Positions 45,437-56,845 of a DNA stretch of 64,000 bases are shown piece by piece. A model generated the notes under the pieces. The model saw only the letters and a program-made list of their open reading frames with translations, had not been told where the DNA came from and did no database searches. Positions within the stretch are counted from its first letter, which is position 1; every line of letters begins with the position of its first letter. The translations under genes and the position numbers were made by a program. Origin of the DNA: Hymenopus coronatus (lineage: Eukaryota > Arthropoda > Insecta > Mantodea > Hymenopodidae); contig CM060900.1 of the NCBI GenBank assembly GCA_030762935.1, positions 107,970,620 through 108,034,619 on the forward strand, given 5' to 3'.

Positions 45437-45680
45437 GGCCGCGCCGTGGCCGAGTGGTTAGACCACTAGCCTCTCACCTAGGCGGACGGGGTTCGATCCC
45501 AAGCGACCGCATGTGAGATTTGTGGTGGTCAAAGCGGCGCTGGGGCGGGTTTTCTCCGGGTACTCTGGTTTCCCCCGCCATCGCATTCCACCGGTGCTCC
45601 ATCATCATTCATGTATCATCAGTGTCACCGCCTGCGGTGCCATTAGTAGTTAAAGCGGGCGTTAAATACTACCAAAAAAA
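45437..45680 (+). mobile_element. S1 SINE inside mariner, exact target duplication
   Basis: Full-length S1. It begins GGGCCGCGCCGTGGCCGAGT, with B box GGTTCGATCCC, CATGTGAGATTTGTGGTGGT, GCCATCGCATTCCACCGGTG and GTTAAATACTACC plus an A run. It is flanked by perfect AACACTCCAA at 45427-45436 and 45681-45690. The host site is the first catalytic motif of mariner. This copy defines the exact ends of the S1 family: it begins GGGCCGC and ends in an A-rich tail. Confidence 0.96.
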
Positions 45681-45973
45681 AACACTCCAAAAGTAAATCA
45701 CAGTGAAAACAGTGAATTGCGCCAGGTGAACCAACTACAAAAAAGGCAAGGTCAATTTTGTCAGCTAACAAGGTTATGGCGAGTGTTTTCTGCGATGCAC
45801 GGGGAATTACTTTTATTCATTACTTGGAAAAGGGTAAAAGTATCGATGGTGACTACTACGCAAGCTTACTGCAACGTTTGAGTGATGAGGTGAAAAGAAA
45901 AAGACCTCATTTGGCGAAAATAATAATCTTGTTTCGTCAGGACATCGTTCAGCTATGCCTATGGAATAGCCAT

Positions 45974-48558
45974 TTGTTAAAAGGACAGATGTCACATTTT
46001 CTAGTTTTCTACTTTTTCACTGATTATTAAACTATATGGGTAGATACACCATTCTGTGTTGAAAGGTCATTATTATCATACCTGTAAGTACATAAAAATG
46101 CAACTGTTTTAACGATTATTTGTTAAAAGGACAGATGTCCTGGACATTTGCCTTTTTACAAGTATGGCTGAGTTGGCAATACATTCCAACAATATTAAAC
46201 TAATCGTTATGCTTTGAGGGAATTGCATTATTTTGGATTGTAAATCTTGGAAAACATCATTAAGAATCATGAGTTCTTCAGATGAAGGTGAATGTTCTCG
46301 TAGAGGAAAAAGAAAAGCCAACCTCAAACTTATATGAGAAATATCATAAAACAAGCCAGACTGAGAGGAGAAGCTTACACATACTATTCTGGAAAGAAAA
46401 TAGATGCTAAAATAGCTGGGGATGGATGCAGGTAATGATTTTTTATAATGTATTCAGAATAATATTTGAACTTAAGTAATAATTTTATTTTTCACTGTAT
46501 TTAACTGGTTTAATTTCACTATAAATATGAAATAGCCTAATTATTTTATTATTACCTCCAAAGCAAACCATGGCGCATGTAAGTTTTGTTTTTATTGTAG
46601 ATGCAGAATGAAGTGTACACAACGTATTGATGATGATCACATGGAAATCTTTAATCAAATATTCACCCCCAAAAAAAGGACAAAGGACGAACTAGACGTG
46701 TTTCTTCAGGGGTTAATTGATGTAGAAGATGTAGCACGTGCACGTTTACGACAAGAGGAAAGAAAATTAAGTAGAAGTCATAGTTTCAAGTATCACGTAT
46801 TACAGGGTACTTGACATAATTTCTTTCACTTTATGCTGTGGATCCAAAGCGCGTTAGGCGCATAAGAGATTTAAAGCTACATGGGAAGAGACCAACTGAT
46901 AACAGAGGTAAAAATGTCAGTTTTTCCTTGCCTGCAGAAACAAAAATAAAAATCCATGAACACATAAATTCCTTTCCATTGAAAGAAACACACTATACTG
47001 GACGAAAAGATCGCTATCTAAGTGCAGATTTAAATGTCAAAATTATGTATAACTTGTTCAGGTAAAAGTACCCTGGTCTGAACGTCAGTTACAGTGGCTT
47101 TCGTAAAATTTTCAAGGATAATTTTAATTATAAATCCGGTCAGCCACAAGTTGATTGCCATTGCACATGCGAAGAGTTAGAGCTTAAAATCAAGTCGCCA
47201 CATAGTACTGATGCTGCTAAACGTTGCGCTGTAGCAGAGCTTGCTGTGCATAACAGAAGAAGTAAGAAGTTGTATGCTGCACTCAAAGAACGACTGGATG
47301 AACGAAGAGGGCTCAATAAGAATGTACTTTCCTTGTCATTCGATTACATGAACATTTCAGTTCCAAAAGTTCCTGTCCAAGAACTTTTTATCTGAGGCAA
47401 CTAACTGCTAACGCATTCTGCATTCATGATATAAAGAAAAACAGAGCTGTGTTATTTATATCACAAGGAACAAGCTAGGAAAGGCCCCAACGAAGTGTGT
47501 TCTTTTGTGGGATTATTTACTAAATTATGTACCTACTCATATTGAAGAAATCTGTTTGTTCACCGACAACTGGGCAGGACAAAATAAAAGTTACCCTCTT
47601 TCCAGCCTCCTCCTAGTATTAACTGACACAAAACAATTTAAAAAGATCCAGCACTTCTTTCCCATAAGGGGGCATAGTTTCCTCCCTTGTGATCGTGATT
47701 TTAGTATTATGAAGAGAAAGTTAAGGAGAGCTGATAGAATTTATTCTGTACATCAATTAACAGAACTTATTATTGGAAGTAGCACCACAAATAAATTTAC
47801 AGTGAAAGAAGTAGATAGTTCCACTGAAATTTTTAATTTCAAAGTTTGGTAGACCCAGTTCTATAAGAGGTCAGCTGTCTCTATCGAAAGTTCATCAAAT
47901 CAAGAGATGAGAGAATTCAGTTTGGTATCACTTCGTATATGGCTTAAGTGCACCTGGTTATGCATTCATCAACAGTCTGGTGAAATATATATTCAATCTT
48001 AGCCTAAGGACTTATGTTGAACTACCAAAAAAATATAAGCTATCCTACTGGCAAGGTGTCCTTAAAAAAGGAAAAGCTGGAGGACCTTCACAAAATTACC
48101 CAGTAAGTTGATGACAGTCACCAGGAATGTTTTATGGACATTCTTCAGAGTCCTATTCTCATCAACGAAGAGGCAGCTGCTACAGAACGTCTTGCTGTAA
48201 ATTAACGAAATTGTACATTTGTTATGGATCTCTTTAACTCATACGTTTAATCTTTAAGTAATTAATATTGATTTGTTATTGTGTAGATAATATAACAACA
48301 GTAAATAAAATTAGAAATGTATTTGATTTGCAATATTTTCCAACATTTGTTAAAGGGGCAGATATTCAGAGTTTTAAAATGACAATAAAATTTAAATTTT
48401 TTAAATTTAGGAGATTTTAAGTCACTGGCCAATATCAGAAGGATGAATACCTTATTTTGAATTGGAAAAGAAGACATTAACTCGTAACATATTCATAGAA
48501 GCAAGTTTTTTGTTACTACTGAAAAGTTTAGACAATTGGACAACTGCCCTTTCAACAA
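45974..48558 (+). mobile_element. DUF7869-type DNA transposon inside mariner
   Basis: A 2585-bp insertion with inverted ends. The left end is TTGTTAAAAGGACAGATGTC and the right end, read inward, is TTGTTGAAAGGGCAGTTGTC. It is flanked by ATAGCCAT (45966-45973) and ATGGCCAT (48559-48566), an 8-bp duplication with one mismatch. The end motif recurs inside the element in direct orientation at 46120-46140 and 48348-48364, and a weaker copy lies near 46056. Such repeated subterminal motifs are typical transposase-binding sites. The coding region is on the + strand. Superfamily assignment is uncertain. Confidence 0.85.
46269..48205 (+). pseudogene. DUF7869-like transposase-type protein, decayed, one intron
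   Basis: Exon 1 begins MSSSDEGECSRRGKRK and, after a frameshift, ends ...SGKKIDAKIAGDGCR at a donor CAG/GTAATG (46432). The intron is 46432-46600 with acceptor TTGTAG. Splicing restores GDGCRCRMKCTQRID, the cysteine-rich motif usual for this family. Downstream blocks are KRVRRIRDLKLHGKRPTDNR, INSFPLKETHYTGRKDRYLS, a central VDCHCTCEELELK region, KARKGPNEVCS-like sequence, ICLFTDNWAGQNKSYPL and FPIRGHSFLPCDRDFSIMKR. The Asp of the TDN..GQN motif and of CDRDF are candidate catalytic acids. Several stops (after NLFR, after QELFI) and frameshifts show it is inactive. Many insect genomes carry such genes annotated as uncharacterised proteins. Function as transposase is inferred from the ends and target duplication. 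Confidence 0.82.
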
Positions 48559-48890
48559 ATGGCCATTCAATGGGAAAAATGTGCGATTTAAAGTTCGAAT
48601 TGCTTGAATATCCACCCTATTCACCAGATCTAGCACCCAGTGTTTACCACCTGTTCCCAAACCTCAAAAAATTTCTTGGAGGACGAAGATTTCACAGCAA
48701 CGAGGTCATTGATGGACCTTGATAAATCGCACAACAGAGATGGTTTAATTAAATTAGAGCAACTATATGACAAATTTATTAGCCTTTTTGGAGATTACGT
48801 TGAGAAGGAAAGCAAAAAAAAAAAAAAAAAAAAAAAAAAATTAAATACTGTATCATTGAGAGGCCCGGGACTTATCAGTCGACCCTCGTA

Positions 48891-49679
48891 AATGGCCTCC
48901 CCGCATCCCCTCATCATTCAACTCCCAGCCCCTTTCGCTTCCGCAAACCCGTGATATACCTAGGGTGTAGTATACGTTAGCGTTCAGCCATACCCACGTA
49001 CGCTGGGTGGTTCTGATCCCGGAGTGCTGTTGTCAGTTGTGTTTCTTTGCGAATAAAGTTATAATGGATAAATTCAAACTGTGTGTTATTTATTTCATTA
49101 GAATGAGTGGTGTAACACAGCAACTGTAGTCATGCATTTCAGTTTTCTTTGATGAAGTGTATGTTATTTCACAACCAGGAATAGCATACTTGAAACATCC
49201 GACTTGTTAAATATCTTACGGTCAAAGGTTCTAACAGAGCATATATGAAGAGCGAAGTGAGTTGAAAGCGAAACGGCTCACTCAAAAAATTAAATATTAA
49301 GCTAATTTACAAAAAGCTGGTATAACAATTTCTATTTTCATGGTATGACAGGTTCTGCTAGCTAGCAGATTGTATTGAAGCAACGACATATTTGCTTCAA
49401 GTTTGGTGAAAAAAGGATACGGAGTGGTGCACAAAAGGCTCATCTGATTTAACTTTCTTTATTTATAAAAAAAAGAAAAGCAATAAAGCAGAAATAATCA
49501 AATGTACAGTTGTTAAATAAGAGAAGTTGAAGCTCATAGGAAGATATCGGACTCTCGGATTGACATTTCTTTAAGAAGCCGCACATCTTCAGGAAAAAAA
49601 AAAAAAAAAAAAACATAATGCCGGTTCTTTAAGATAAAATCCAAACTAGCATAAATGTGTACAAACAAGAATTATCTTT
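48891..49679. other. unrecognised DNA
   Basis: A poly-A tract lies at 49592-49612. No features otherwise recognised. Confidence 0.5.
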
Positions 49680-49925
49680 GCCCGCCTGGGTGGTGTGGTG
49701 GTAACGTGTCTACCTCACATTCCAAAGGTCGTGAGTGCGAATCTCGCTTAGGGTAAGTTACCCGGATAAGGTTTTTTTCGGGGTTATCCCTTATCCTGAG
49801 AAGACGAATTTTGAGTAACGTTAAGCTCTAAGGACCCAGAGATCATTTGAGCATCATTTCATCAGTTTCACTCATCGTCCGATATCACCAACCAGGTTAA
49901 AGGAAGTTAAGCTACCAAAAAAAAT
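49680..49925 (+). mobile_element. S3 tRNA-derived SINE
   Basis: GCCTGGGTGGTGTGGTGG, then TGAGTGCGAATCTCGC as B-box region, ACCCGGATAAGG, CCTTATCCTGAGAAGACGAA, GAGCATCATTTCATCAG, a CGATATCACCAACCAGG motif and an A-rich end. The same family as the pair at 8497-8972 and the most complete at its 5' end. Confidence 0.85.
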
Positions 49926-50884
49926 TATCTTTAGGTGGCCAACGAGTAAATGAGGAATCATAAAGCACGGACAATTAGTTCGAATGTTTAAATTTAGTTG
50001 TCCCAAAATGAATGAGTTATACGAGATATATTTTACAGTCTATATTGACATTGAATGGGACTTCACCAGAGATCCAAACTTCTGTTGTTATTTGTTATAA
50101 CTTCTCATAGCTTCTGTCGTTAAGAGCAAAATTAAATCAAAGGGATTATATTGAAGAGTGTGGGCAAAACAGTATACAAGTAATGGAAATGTAAGTTACA
50201 ATAACGCTCAAAATACTAGGTTAAAGTGCTGACTTACGAAATCATCGACTCACAAGTTGTTTAAATTAAATCAAATTTGAAGAAGCGGGACAATACAAGG
50301 AAGTTTCCTTGGACCAGAAATTTGAAACTCATAAAGCAACACCCTGGTTGTTTTCATTCAGATCAGCTTGAAAATGAGCGTTTCATTATTTACGCACATG
50401 AGAAAAAGCATATCACCACAAAATATACTAATGTGTTTAGTTGTAAATGAGCATAAACTTGGTGTATGAGGTGGTAAGTTATTACGTTGGGTAGTAGCAT
50501 ATCTTGTTAGAACTAGTATTGAGAAAGGCCCGAGTAGCTGATGATTTACTTAAAAGCTCAGTAACGAAACACCGTTTGTGTAACGTAAGCATTCTAACCG
50601 TAGGAAAAAACACTTTCAGGAGAACTGTTCTCTGATGCCGCCAGTATTGGGAAAGCTTTTGTCACCTTCGCAACAAAGAGGAACCGAAGGATGGATTCAG
50701 TACATAGGACAGTTTGCATGAGACTTCTTGCTTTCATAACAATTATTTTAACATTTTTATTTGCTGGTATTTATTATTTTCATTGTCAATCTTAAATGTA
50801 ATTTAAAACTTATAGATACACTTTTCGATAAAATACACAAGTATCCACTTCCATGTTTCATTTATAGCGTTCCAAGTTTTACTT
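49926..50884. other. unrecognised DNA
   Basis: No features recognised. Confidence 0.5.
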
Positions 50885-51742
50885 ACTGTAGTACGTGTAT
50901 ATGTACAGTGTACATAGTAGGTAGAGAAGGTATTGTATTCCACCCAAAATTTCTGTACCGAGATTTCACCGCAAACATTTTTCCCCTTATCCCAAAAAGA
51001 TAATTTTAGGAAAAGGTCAGCGCGTGTGTGTGTGTGTGCGTGAGGGGGGGCAGTATAATTCGAAAAAGAAAATTCTGTTAAATACCAAACTTGGTATTTA
51101 AGTTTAGCATCTCCCAAGAATGCAATCCGAAGATTTCCAAGAAAATGCCTCCATCTCAAACTAACCTTTAATAGAAACATTTTCAGCGTTTTTTATTTTC
51201 TCAAAAATGGCAGTAACGATTTTGATTGACATGCCGTATATTAAAGATATTTACTTGACAAATAAAATGTATATCTTTAAATTTGTCTGAAAACCTCTTC
51301 ATTCTGAATGACTTTTGTAAACCTGGCAAATTACAAGAGATGCACAAAAATAAGTAAATCTCGTCAAAACACAACTTATGTCCTATAATTTTGTTGTGAA
51401 GCTAACCATTTACGAGATATTCCTTGTTGTTGGTTTCAATTTTAAGATATTTATACTTTTCTCAAACAGGAAGTCGCCTGTGTTTCTTTTGTTTTACCCC
51501 TAGCCATTCAAAGAAGCGAATTTCAATGTCAATCGGACAGCGACAGCTTTTTAAACATTTGGCAATACCTTTAGCTTAGTGTGTTCCCTTATTTCTCTTC
51601 TACTTATAAGGAACTAAGTAATAAGAGCATTCTGGTAATGTTTATCTCGATCAACATGAAGTATAAAAAGAATAATCTTTCGTAAGAAGGTTGTTAGCAG
51701 AACGAGTAGAGAAAGACATGTGAATGGAACACATGAGATTTT
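50885..51742 (-). mobile_element. family A repeat, copy 11 (complete)
   Basis: The left end has TGTACAGTGTACATAGTAGG with TAGAGAAGGTATTGTATTCC. The microsatellite slot is a GT tract at 51023-51041 followed by GGGGGGGCAGTA. The right end is AGTAGAGAAAGACATGTGAA and GGAACACATGAGATTTTT. All family blocks are present. Confidence 0.87.
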
Positions 51743-51749
51743 TATGCGC

Positions 51750-51888
51750 TACGCCACTGCTGATGATACTGGGTACCAGTTCTATACCCAGGAGTTAAAA
51801 TCCGTGGTATAAACCTGGGCGCATTCTGTGGCCGGGAACCAGAGCACCACCCTCTAACCCACTGCACCGAGGACGAAGGGCACACAAA
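51750..51888 (-). mobile_element. S7 SINE, 5' fragment
   Basis: ATACTGGGTACCAGTTCTAT, AAACCTGGGCGCATTCTGTG and GCCGGGAACCAGAGCACC match the head and early body of the S7 copy at 16062 in the same strand. It starts directly after family A copy 11 and the tail half is missing. Confidence 0.68.
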
Positions 51889-51894
51889 AAGTAT

Positions 51895-51985
51895 AAATGT
51901 CTTTAAAGTACAATTTATTCCAAATAACCTTTTCGTGGCATAAGCCATTTCCGAGATATTCGCTATTATAATCTATTCGCATTCT
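51895..51985 (-). mobile_element. family A fragment, diverged
   Basis: AATGTCTTTAAAGTACAATT, CCTTTTCGTGGC and CATTTCCGAGATATTCGC match the middle block of family A copies (GTTGACCGTTTTCGAGATAT) and especially the diverged copy at 53490. Confidence 0.5.
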
Positions 51986-52134
51986 TTACGGCCAACAGGA
52001 AGGAAAGAGGGAGAAAGACCGGTTCCTGCATCAAGTGGCACCCTCCTATAAGATCTAGCAGAAAAGAATATGAATGGATTGTAACATTCCGAATTGATTG
52101 TCATTTTTTACGACCCTGTCGATGTTCAAACCTG

Positions 52135-52375
52135 TCAAACCATAAGTTTGGTGTTTAGCCGTCTTTTCGTTTTTGAGTTATGCTGTACACAGACTCACGG
52201 ATACACACACGGACATGTGGACATCACTGGTTCGTTTTCTAAAAAATGCTTATGTTTATTCAGGGGATCTAAAGTCGTGTATTTCCAGTATAATCTCGGT
52301 ATTGAATTGTGGAATGTTTGGTGGAATGCAATACCATCTCTGCCTACTTTGTACGTGATAGAGAAAGTAAAAATG
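52135..52375 (+). mobile_element. family A repeat, hairpin-end fragment
   Basis: It begins near CATAAGTTTGGTGTTTAGCC, then TTTTTGAGTTATGCTGTACA, a short impure CA slot at 52186-52222, CCAGTATAATCTCGGTATTG and the terminal GTGATAGAGAAAGTAAAAA. The left half of the element is absent. Confidence 0.85.
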
Positions 52376-53345
52376 ACACAAAAAGATTTAAAAATTACGT
52401 AATAAATATGCGTATTCATAATCTGAGACATATAAGGATTTATATACAGGTTAGCAATGCCTATGATGCTACAATAAAAGAATGACACCAGAATCCGTGC
52501 CCTGCTGATGGCACTTATTATTCATTGAAAAGCGGTACACTCACAGTGGGAGTAAAAACTGGAGTAATGATTTCCATTTGGCTTTCTCGGTAAACATAAA
52601 ATGGAGCTACAATCTGTCTGACGAAAGAATGCAGTAGTTAGGGGAGGTCGTTGTATAAATTTTCACGGTTTAGAGCGGTCAGAGAAGGCGGGAATATAGT
52701 GCAGTACAGTCTGATCATCAAAACATCAGCACAGCTTACGTAAATAGGAATAAACTAAACGATCTGCAACAGTTTAAACTTGCTGTTTTCTTTATCACTA
52801 ACAAATTAATTTTCTACTTTGTGAGCATATAACTACGCACGGCGGTGTTTACATTTTGACTCGATTCGAACCCTTCTACAGTGACGAGAGATTCAACTGC
52901 TGCACCAGGAGCGATGGCGTAATACTGCTTATCTGTTTGTGTTTACGCAAGCTTCCACTCGTGGTCGTCTGCATTCATTCTTCAGACAGATATTAACTAT
53001 GCCTCAATTGCTATATGAAAACATACACTCGGGGAAGGTTTACAAGTGAACAAAGTCCAAGGAAACGGAAGAAAGTCTGACGTACCTACACAGTCTTCCA
53101 ACACATCAGTGGCGAGATCGCTTTATAAGCTTTGAAACGGTGTAACCCGTTTAAAATGTTTGTATAAGCGTCTTATTAGATTCTCTTACTTCAAGAAACC
53201 GTTTTTTGTGGGCAGAGGAGACGACCGGCTTACAAAGGTGACAGACTTGATGCTGCCGACAATATAGAACAAACACAGGTAATAGCATCAACCTTTTGCA
53301 TAGATATAATATAATTTTCAAATTGGCCGTTCTAAAGCATTTATA

Positions 53346-53393
<48 letters not shown>

Positions 53394-53489
53394 TATTATT
53401 TTATTAATAACCTGAGAAACTACAGATGCATTTTAGTAAGAAGGAAACCAACTTAGAGTATGCCATGGTCTTTGCTTTTTCTACCACGT
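52376..53489. other. unrecognised DNA with (TA)n
   Basis: A TA tract of about 42 bp lies at 53350-53391. The strings CTGTCTGACGAAAGAATGCA and GGGGAGGTCGTTG at 52615-52655 resemble a stretch at 56850-56882. Nothing else seen. Confidence 0.5.
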
Positions 53490-53960
53490 TCTCCTGAATC
53501 CAAAAGGAATTTTAGAAAAATCACTTATGTCTTTAAAGCAATAAAGAAATGACGAATAAAAATAAAACTTGGTATTTATGTTCAGTAGCTTCCAAAGATG
53601 CGACGGAAGACTTTTCAACAAAATCCCTCAACTCCAAACACTACACAGAACGTTTATTGAACATTGTCGATGTTCTGAAAGGAAAAACAACTATAAATTT
53701 TGATTAAAATGCCATATATTGAGCATACTTAATTAGAAATAAAATAAATATCTTGAATTTTCAGAGAATAGCTTGTGAAGCCTTATTCATTCGGAAGGGA
53801 ATTTGTATAACCACGCTAACTGGTAAACGTTAAGCAGTAGACGAAAACATGCTGCACAAAATATGTGCACGTCTTTAAATATGCAATTATTCCACATAAC
53901 GTTTTTGTGGTATCAGGTCATTTACAAAATATCTCTTATTAATGGTTTGAATTGTTCCTT
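53490..53960 (-). mobile_element. family A repeat, strongly diverged copy
   Basis: In order: CTCCTGAATCC, AACTTGGTATTTATGTTCAG, CCAAAGATGCGACGGAAGAC, TTTTGATTAAAATGCCATAT, TCTTGAATTTTCAGAGAATA and TGTGGTATCAGGTCATTTAC. Both termini are lost. Divergence suggests an older subfamily, perhaps shared with the fragment at 51895. Confidence 0.65.
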
Positions 53961-54053
53961 AAGTTGTCATCCCTTTAAAGTATTTCATAGACCTTTCAAT
54001 ATTTAGTTGTTTGTTGCAAATGCATGGACAGGTATGGAATTTTAAGGTCATTA

Positions 54054-54840
54054 TACAGGTTGTTTCAAAACGACACCAAACGAAAATAGCAGTCGATTAG
54101 CGCACACTTTGACTTGTCCAAAACTTGATGTCGCAACTTTCAAACTCTTCTATTTAAAGTAGTATATGTGTTTAAAAATCGCACACATTTGGGATTAGGC
54201 AGCGAAGGAACAACGGTTGTCATACGCCACGTAAACAAACTCAGAACGTGTTATACGAAACACATAACAAAACCCACATGCTACGTTTTCCATTACTAAG
54301 GTGACCTGTGCCGCGCCGGCGTGTCTATCCAAACACGCCTATACCACGCGACTGGGACCTTCGCTACCAACCGGCATCTCTCTTGGAGTGGGCCAGGCAC
54401 ATGCCATTTGGCTATGTACGACTGCCTAATCCATATACCCAAGGTCACGGGTTCAAACCCGGCGGTGGACGATGGATTTTTTCGGGCGTAAAAATCCTTA
54501 GCATGGCTTCCTTCGGAAGGGAAGTAAAGCCGTTGGTCCCGTGTCGTAGATTTACGGCACGTAAAAGAACCTCAAGTCTGATTGAGAGGCCTCTGAGCAA
54601 AATTAAGCGGTCTTTCACGCCCAATTTAGAATGGGACGCTGAGAACCACAGTAGTTAAAGAGCGTCCATGAATAACACGACATTTACATTTTTACATTTA
54701 CATTTTGCCTAATCCATGGTGATTTTATGGCAGTTTTTGTATGTGCCAAATTTAGAGCTGAAAGTTATATTCACGTATCACTTACGGTAGGGTCAACAAG
54801 GTCCACATCTTCGTTTGGTGTGGATTTGAAACATCCTGTA
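54054..54840. mobile_element. Tc1/mariner-type MITE carrying an S2 SINE
   Basis: The left end is TACAGGTTGTTTCAAAACGA then CACCAAACGAA. The right end, read inward, is TACAGGATGTTTCAAATCCA then CACCAAACGAA. TA at 54052-54053 and 54841-54842 flanks it. Without the SINE the unit is about 500 bp, with no coding region. The ends are well preserved. Confidence 0.85.
54435..54705 (+). mobile_element. S2 SINE, 5' truncated, with target duplication
   Basis: It starts inside the head (ATACCCAAGGTCACGGG), just after where the A box should be. It keeps B box GGGTTCAAACCCGG and the whole S2 body, and ends in TTTACATTTTTACATTT-type units. A perfect 12-bp duplication TGCCTAATCCAT flanks it, at 54423-54434 and 54706-54717. 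This copy defines the S2 3' end as (TTTACAT)-like repeats. Confidence 0.94.
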
Positions 54841-54869
54841 TACCATCCAGCTCTGAAGCTATTGGGACA

Positions 54870-55530
54870 AAAGCTTCTGAATGGTTTGCAGCTAATAACA
54901 GTATGCTCTTAAATAAAGACAAAACTGCTATTGTTGTTTCTAATTAGAAACAGTTAGAGACTGGTTCAGTTAATTTCTATCAGAATAATATTAAATGTCT
55001 TGGAGTTCATATTGATAGCTAACTACCTGGACTTCTCATATTGAATACCTGAAAAAAAAAATAAGAGCCTGTTTAGTGTGCTTGTATCTTTAATAAAAAA
55101 TCTGAGAGAATATACTCCTCCCGAAACTATACATAATCTTTATATTTTAGATATTTTAGTTTATGAACGCAAAGCTTCTGAAAGCTAACATTAAGAAGGG
55201 ATAAGCATAATTATAAGACAAGGATAAAACTAAAACATAAATACTCCTAATTTCAAGTCCAGAGTATATGCATGGTTGATTGCAAATCCTTTATCTTCAA
55301 TACAAGAATGTTTAGATTTTAAAACTTCTGAATTAATTATGTAAGTTTATTTGACAAAGTATGTAAACATACAATTTTATATCAAATGCCTGTGCAGTGC
55401 TTTAAAAGAGAGGGGAATAAATAACAAAAACATTCAATTCTTAAACATTTAACCTTCCCTTTGCATCTACAAAGCAATGTATCTCTGCAAAGACTTATCT
55501 TAATTAAAATGATGTAGCTGGAAAAATAAA
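54870..55530 (+). pseudogene. LINE reverse transcriptase C-terminal fragment
   Basis: The translation, with stops and a frameshift, reads SEWFAANNSMLLNKDKTAIV, NNIKCLGVHIDS, WTSHIEYLKKKI, then in another frame LREYTPPETIHNLYILDI and a HNYKTR motif. These follow the order seen in insect non-LTR polyproteins: WF..N.L.LN..KT, then K.LG..ID, then a W..HI..L..K pattern. The 5' part is missing and the left end abuts the MITE at 54840. No poly-A tail is clear. Confidence 0.78.
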
Positions 55531-56490
55531 CCTTCGCATTTATTTTTTTTAATCCACCAGCGAAGTCAAGGCTATTAACTGGTTATGACCTCCAATGAGG
55601 TTCGTTCGCGCTATGATAGAACGGGTAGTAAACAAACCACGTATAACTACGAGTTGCATATGATCAGCATGGCAGTGGTTTACAAACACCAGAATGAGAT
55701 TTATTATTTCGTTATTATTGTAATATTGATAGTAACAACATCCACGGCTATTAATGTTATGTACTGATTACAGTTATGTTTCAACTGTCTTAGAAGTAGA
55801 GATGCACAGCCATTCTGAATCTCTAAACCAAATATATAATTAAAAAGAAATAACAGAATTACAGTGACTTTCAAATAGGATTTGGTTTGTCCTTGAGCGC
55901 CACCAGGCCGGCAGTCAATCAGAGTGCTGCTGTGTTGACATATTGCATTCGCGCTTAACTGGGGAGTATTGCTAAGTGATTCCATCTCTCATAAAAAACT
56001 ACTTGCGCTAAGACAAAATATTCAAATTTTGCAAAAAAAAATAATTCATGAGGAACATAGGGAGTAATGTACATAGCAGAACCGTAAAAACCACAGATTT
56101 TTAGCTCAAATAGCTTTCACAATATAGATGAATAAATATTATGCCGCCAGGCAGATTTGCATGCTCAGTGTGCGATTGAGAGGGAAATATCAGAAGAGTG
56201 GGGTTAGCGACCTGGCAACGCAGAGCACAATAATGCATCTCATTCGCTGCAGCGTAGAACTCTTGCCATTTGAAAAGCATTCAAAGTTACTTTTACGTTG
56301 ATGTCATTTGCAGACTCTCTCCGCCAGGGTAGGACACTTAGTAAACAAGCACATCAGCCTCTTAGGACTGGGGACGCTTCGGTACAAGTTGATTCGGTTC
56401 GGTTCGGTACGGTACTGTGGCGTCTTACGACTCGTCACATCGAGCACATAAGTGGGTTCTTTATTTGGCGACAGGTTTGAAAATGTAGGG
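55531..56490. other. unrecognised DNA
   Basis: No coding or repeat features recognised. A short GGTTCGGTTCGGTACGGTAC simple tract lies at about 56396. Confidence 0.5.
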
Positions 56491-56496
56491 AGCAGT

Positions 56497-56845
56497 ATCG
56501 CATACAGCGTTGACCATTACACTAATTGTTAAACGGGCTCGAAACTATGCATTGCATTCTGTGATAGTAAATTTAAAGGAACGAGCATATAACTGTTTCA
56601 CATTCTTGTTGACGCAGCAGTTCTCGAGTTACAAGGAAATACAGAATTGTTGCGTGACGTCATTGAATCAAGTTTCAAATTAGGAAAGAAAATCACATAC
56701 AGCGTTGGTCATTACACTAATTGTTAAAGGAAATTCAGAAATGCATTTTTCATTCTCTGTTGGTAAATGTAAAGGAACGAGAATATAACACAAGGACTGT
56801 ATCACATTCCTGTTGACACAACAGTTCTCGAGTTATTTATTACCT
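56497..56845. repeat. family C, diverged tandem duplication
   Basis: A block of about 190 bp is present twice, roughly 56497-56690 and 56693-56845. Shared strings are CATACAGCGTTG, CATTACACTAATTGTTAAA, AAAGGAACGAG, CACATTC.TGTTGACRCA and CAGTTCTCGAGTTA. The first unit also has GTTGCGTGACGTCATTGA, and a short relative of that end lies at 58287. No coding content. Confidence 0.8.

Larger units (their letters stand above)
44936..48838 (+). pseudogene. mariner transposase pseudogene, split
   Basis: It starts MDDLVKRTVIKYFHLKGL with the HTH region and reaches KRWVVELK. A frameshift at about 45090 precedes the linker SDEPRSGRPVEVTTPEIIEK. Further on are LLTSDQKLQRKLVSV and the first catalytic motif ITMDETWIHHNTP, where the SINE is inserted. 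The C-terminal part after the second insertion reads KFELLEYPPYSPDLAPSVYH and LEQLYDKFISLFGDYVEKES. The third catalytic Asp of the usual SDYHLF motif is Val here (SVYHLF), so this copy was catalytically dead apart from the insertions. The QDN motif region is also damaged (QDIVQL). A long A run (about 48817-48840) codes for the lysine tail. Confidence 0.92.
44765..48888 (+). mobile_element. mariner element (complete ends, nested insertions)
   Basis: The left end is CGAGGGTCAGCTGATAAATC then CCGGGCCTC (44765-44793). The right end, read inward, is CGAGGGTCGACTGATAAGTC then CCGGGCCTC (48860-48888). Only about three of 29 positions differ. TA at 44763-44764 and 48889-48890 is the mariner target duplication. 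Within it lie an S1 SINE (45437-45680) and a second DNA transposon (45974-48558). Removing both with their target copies leaves about 1.27 kb, the normal mariner length. Confidence 0.95.
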
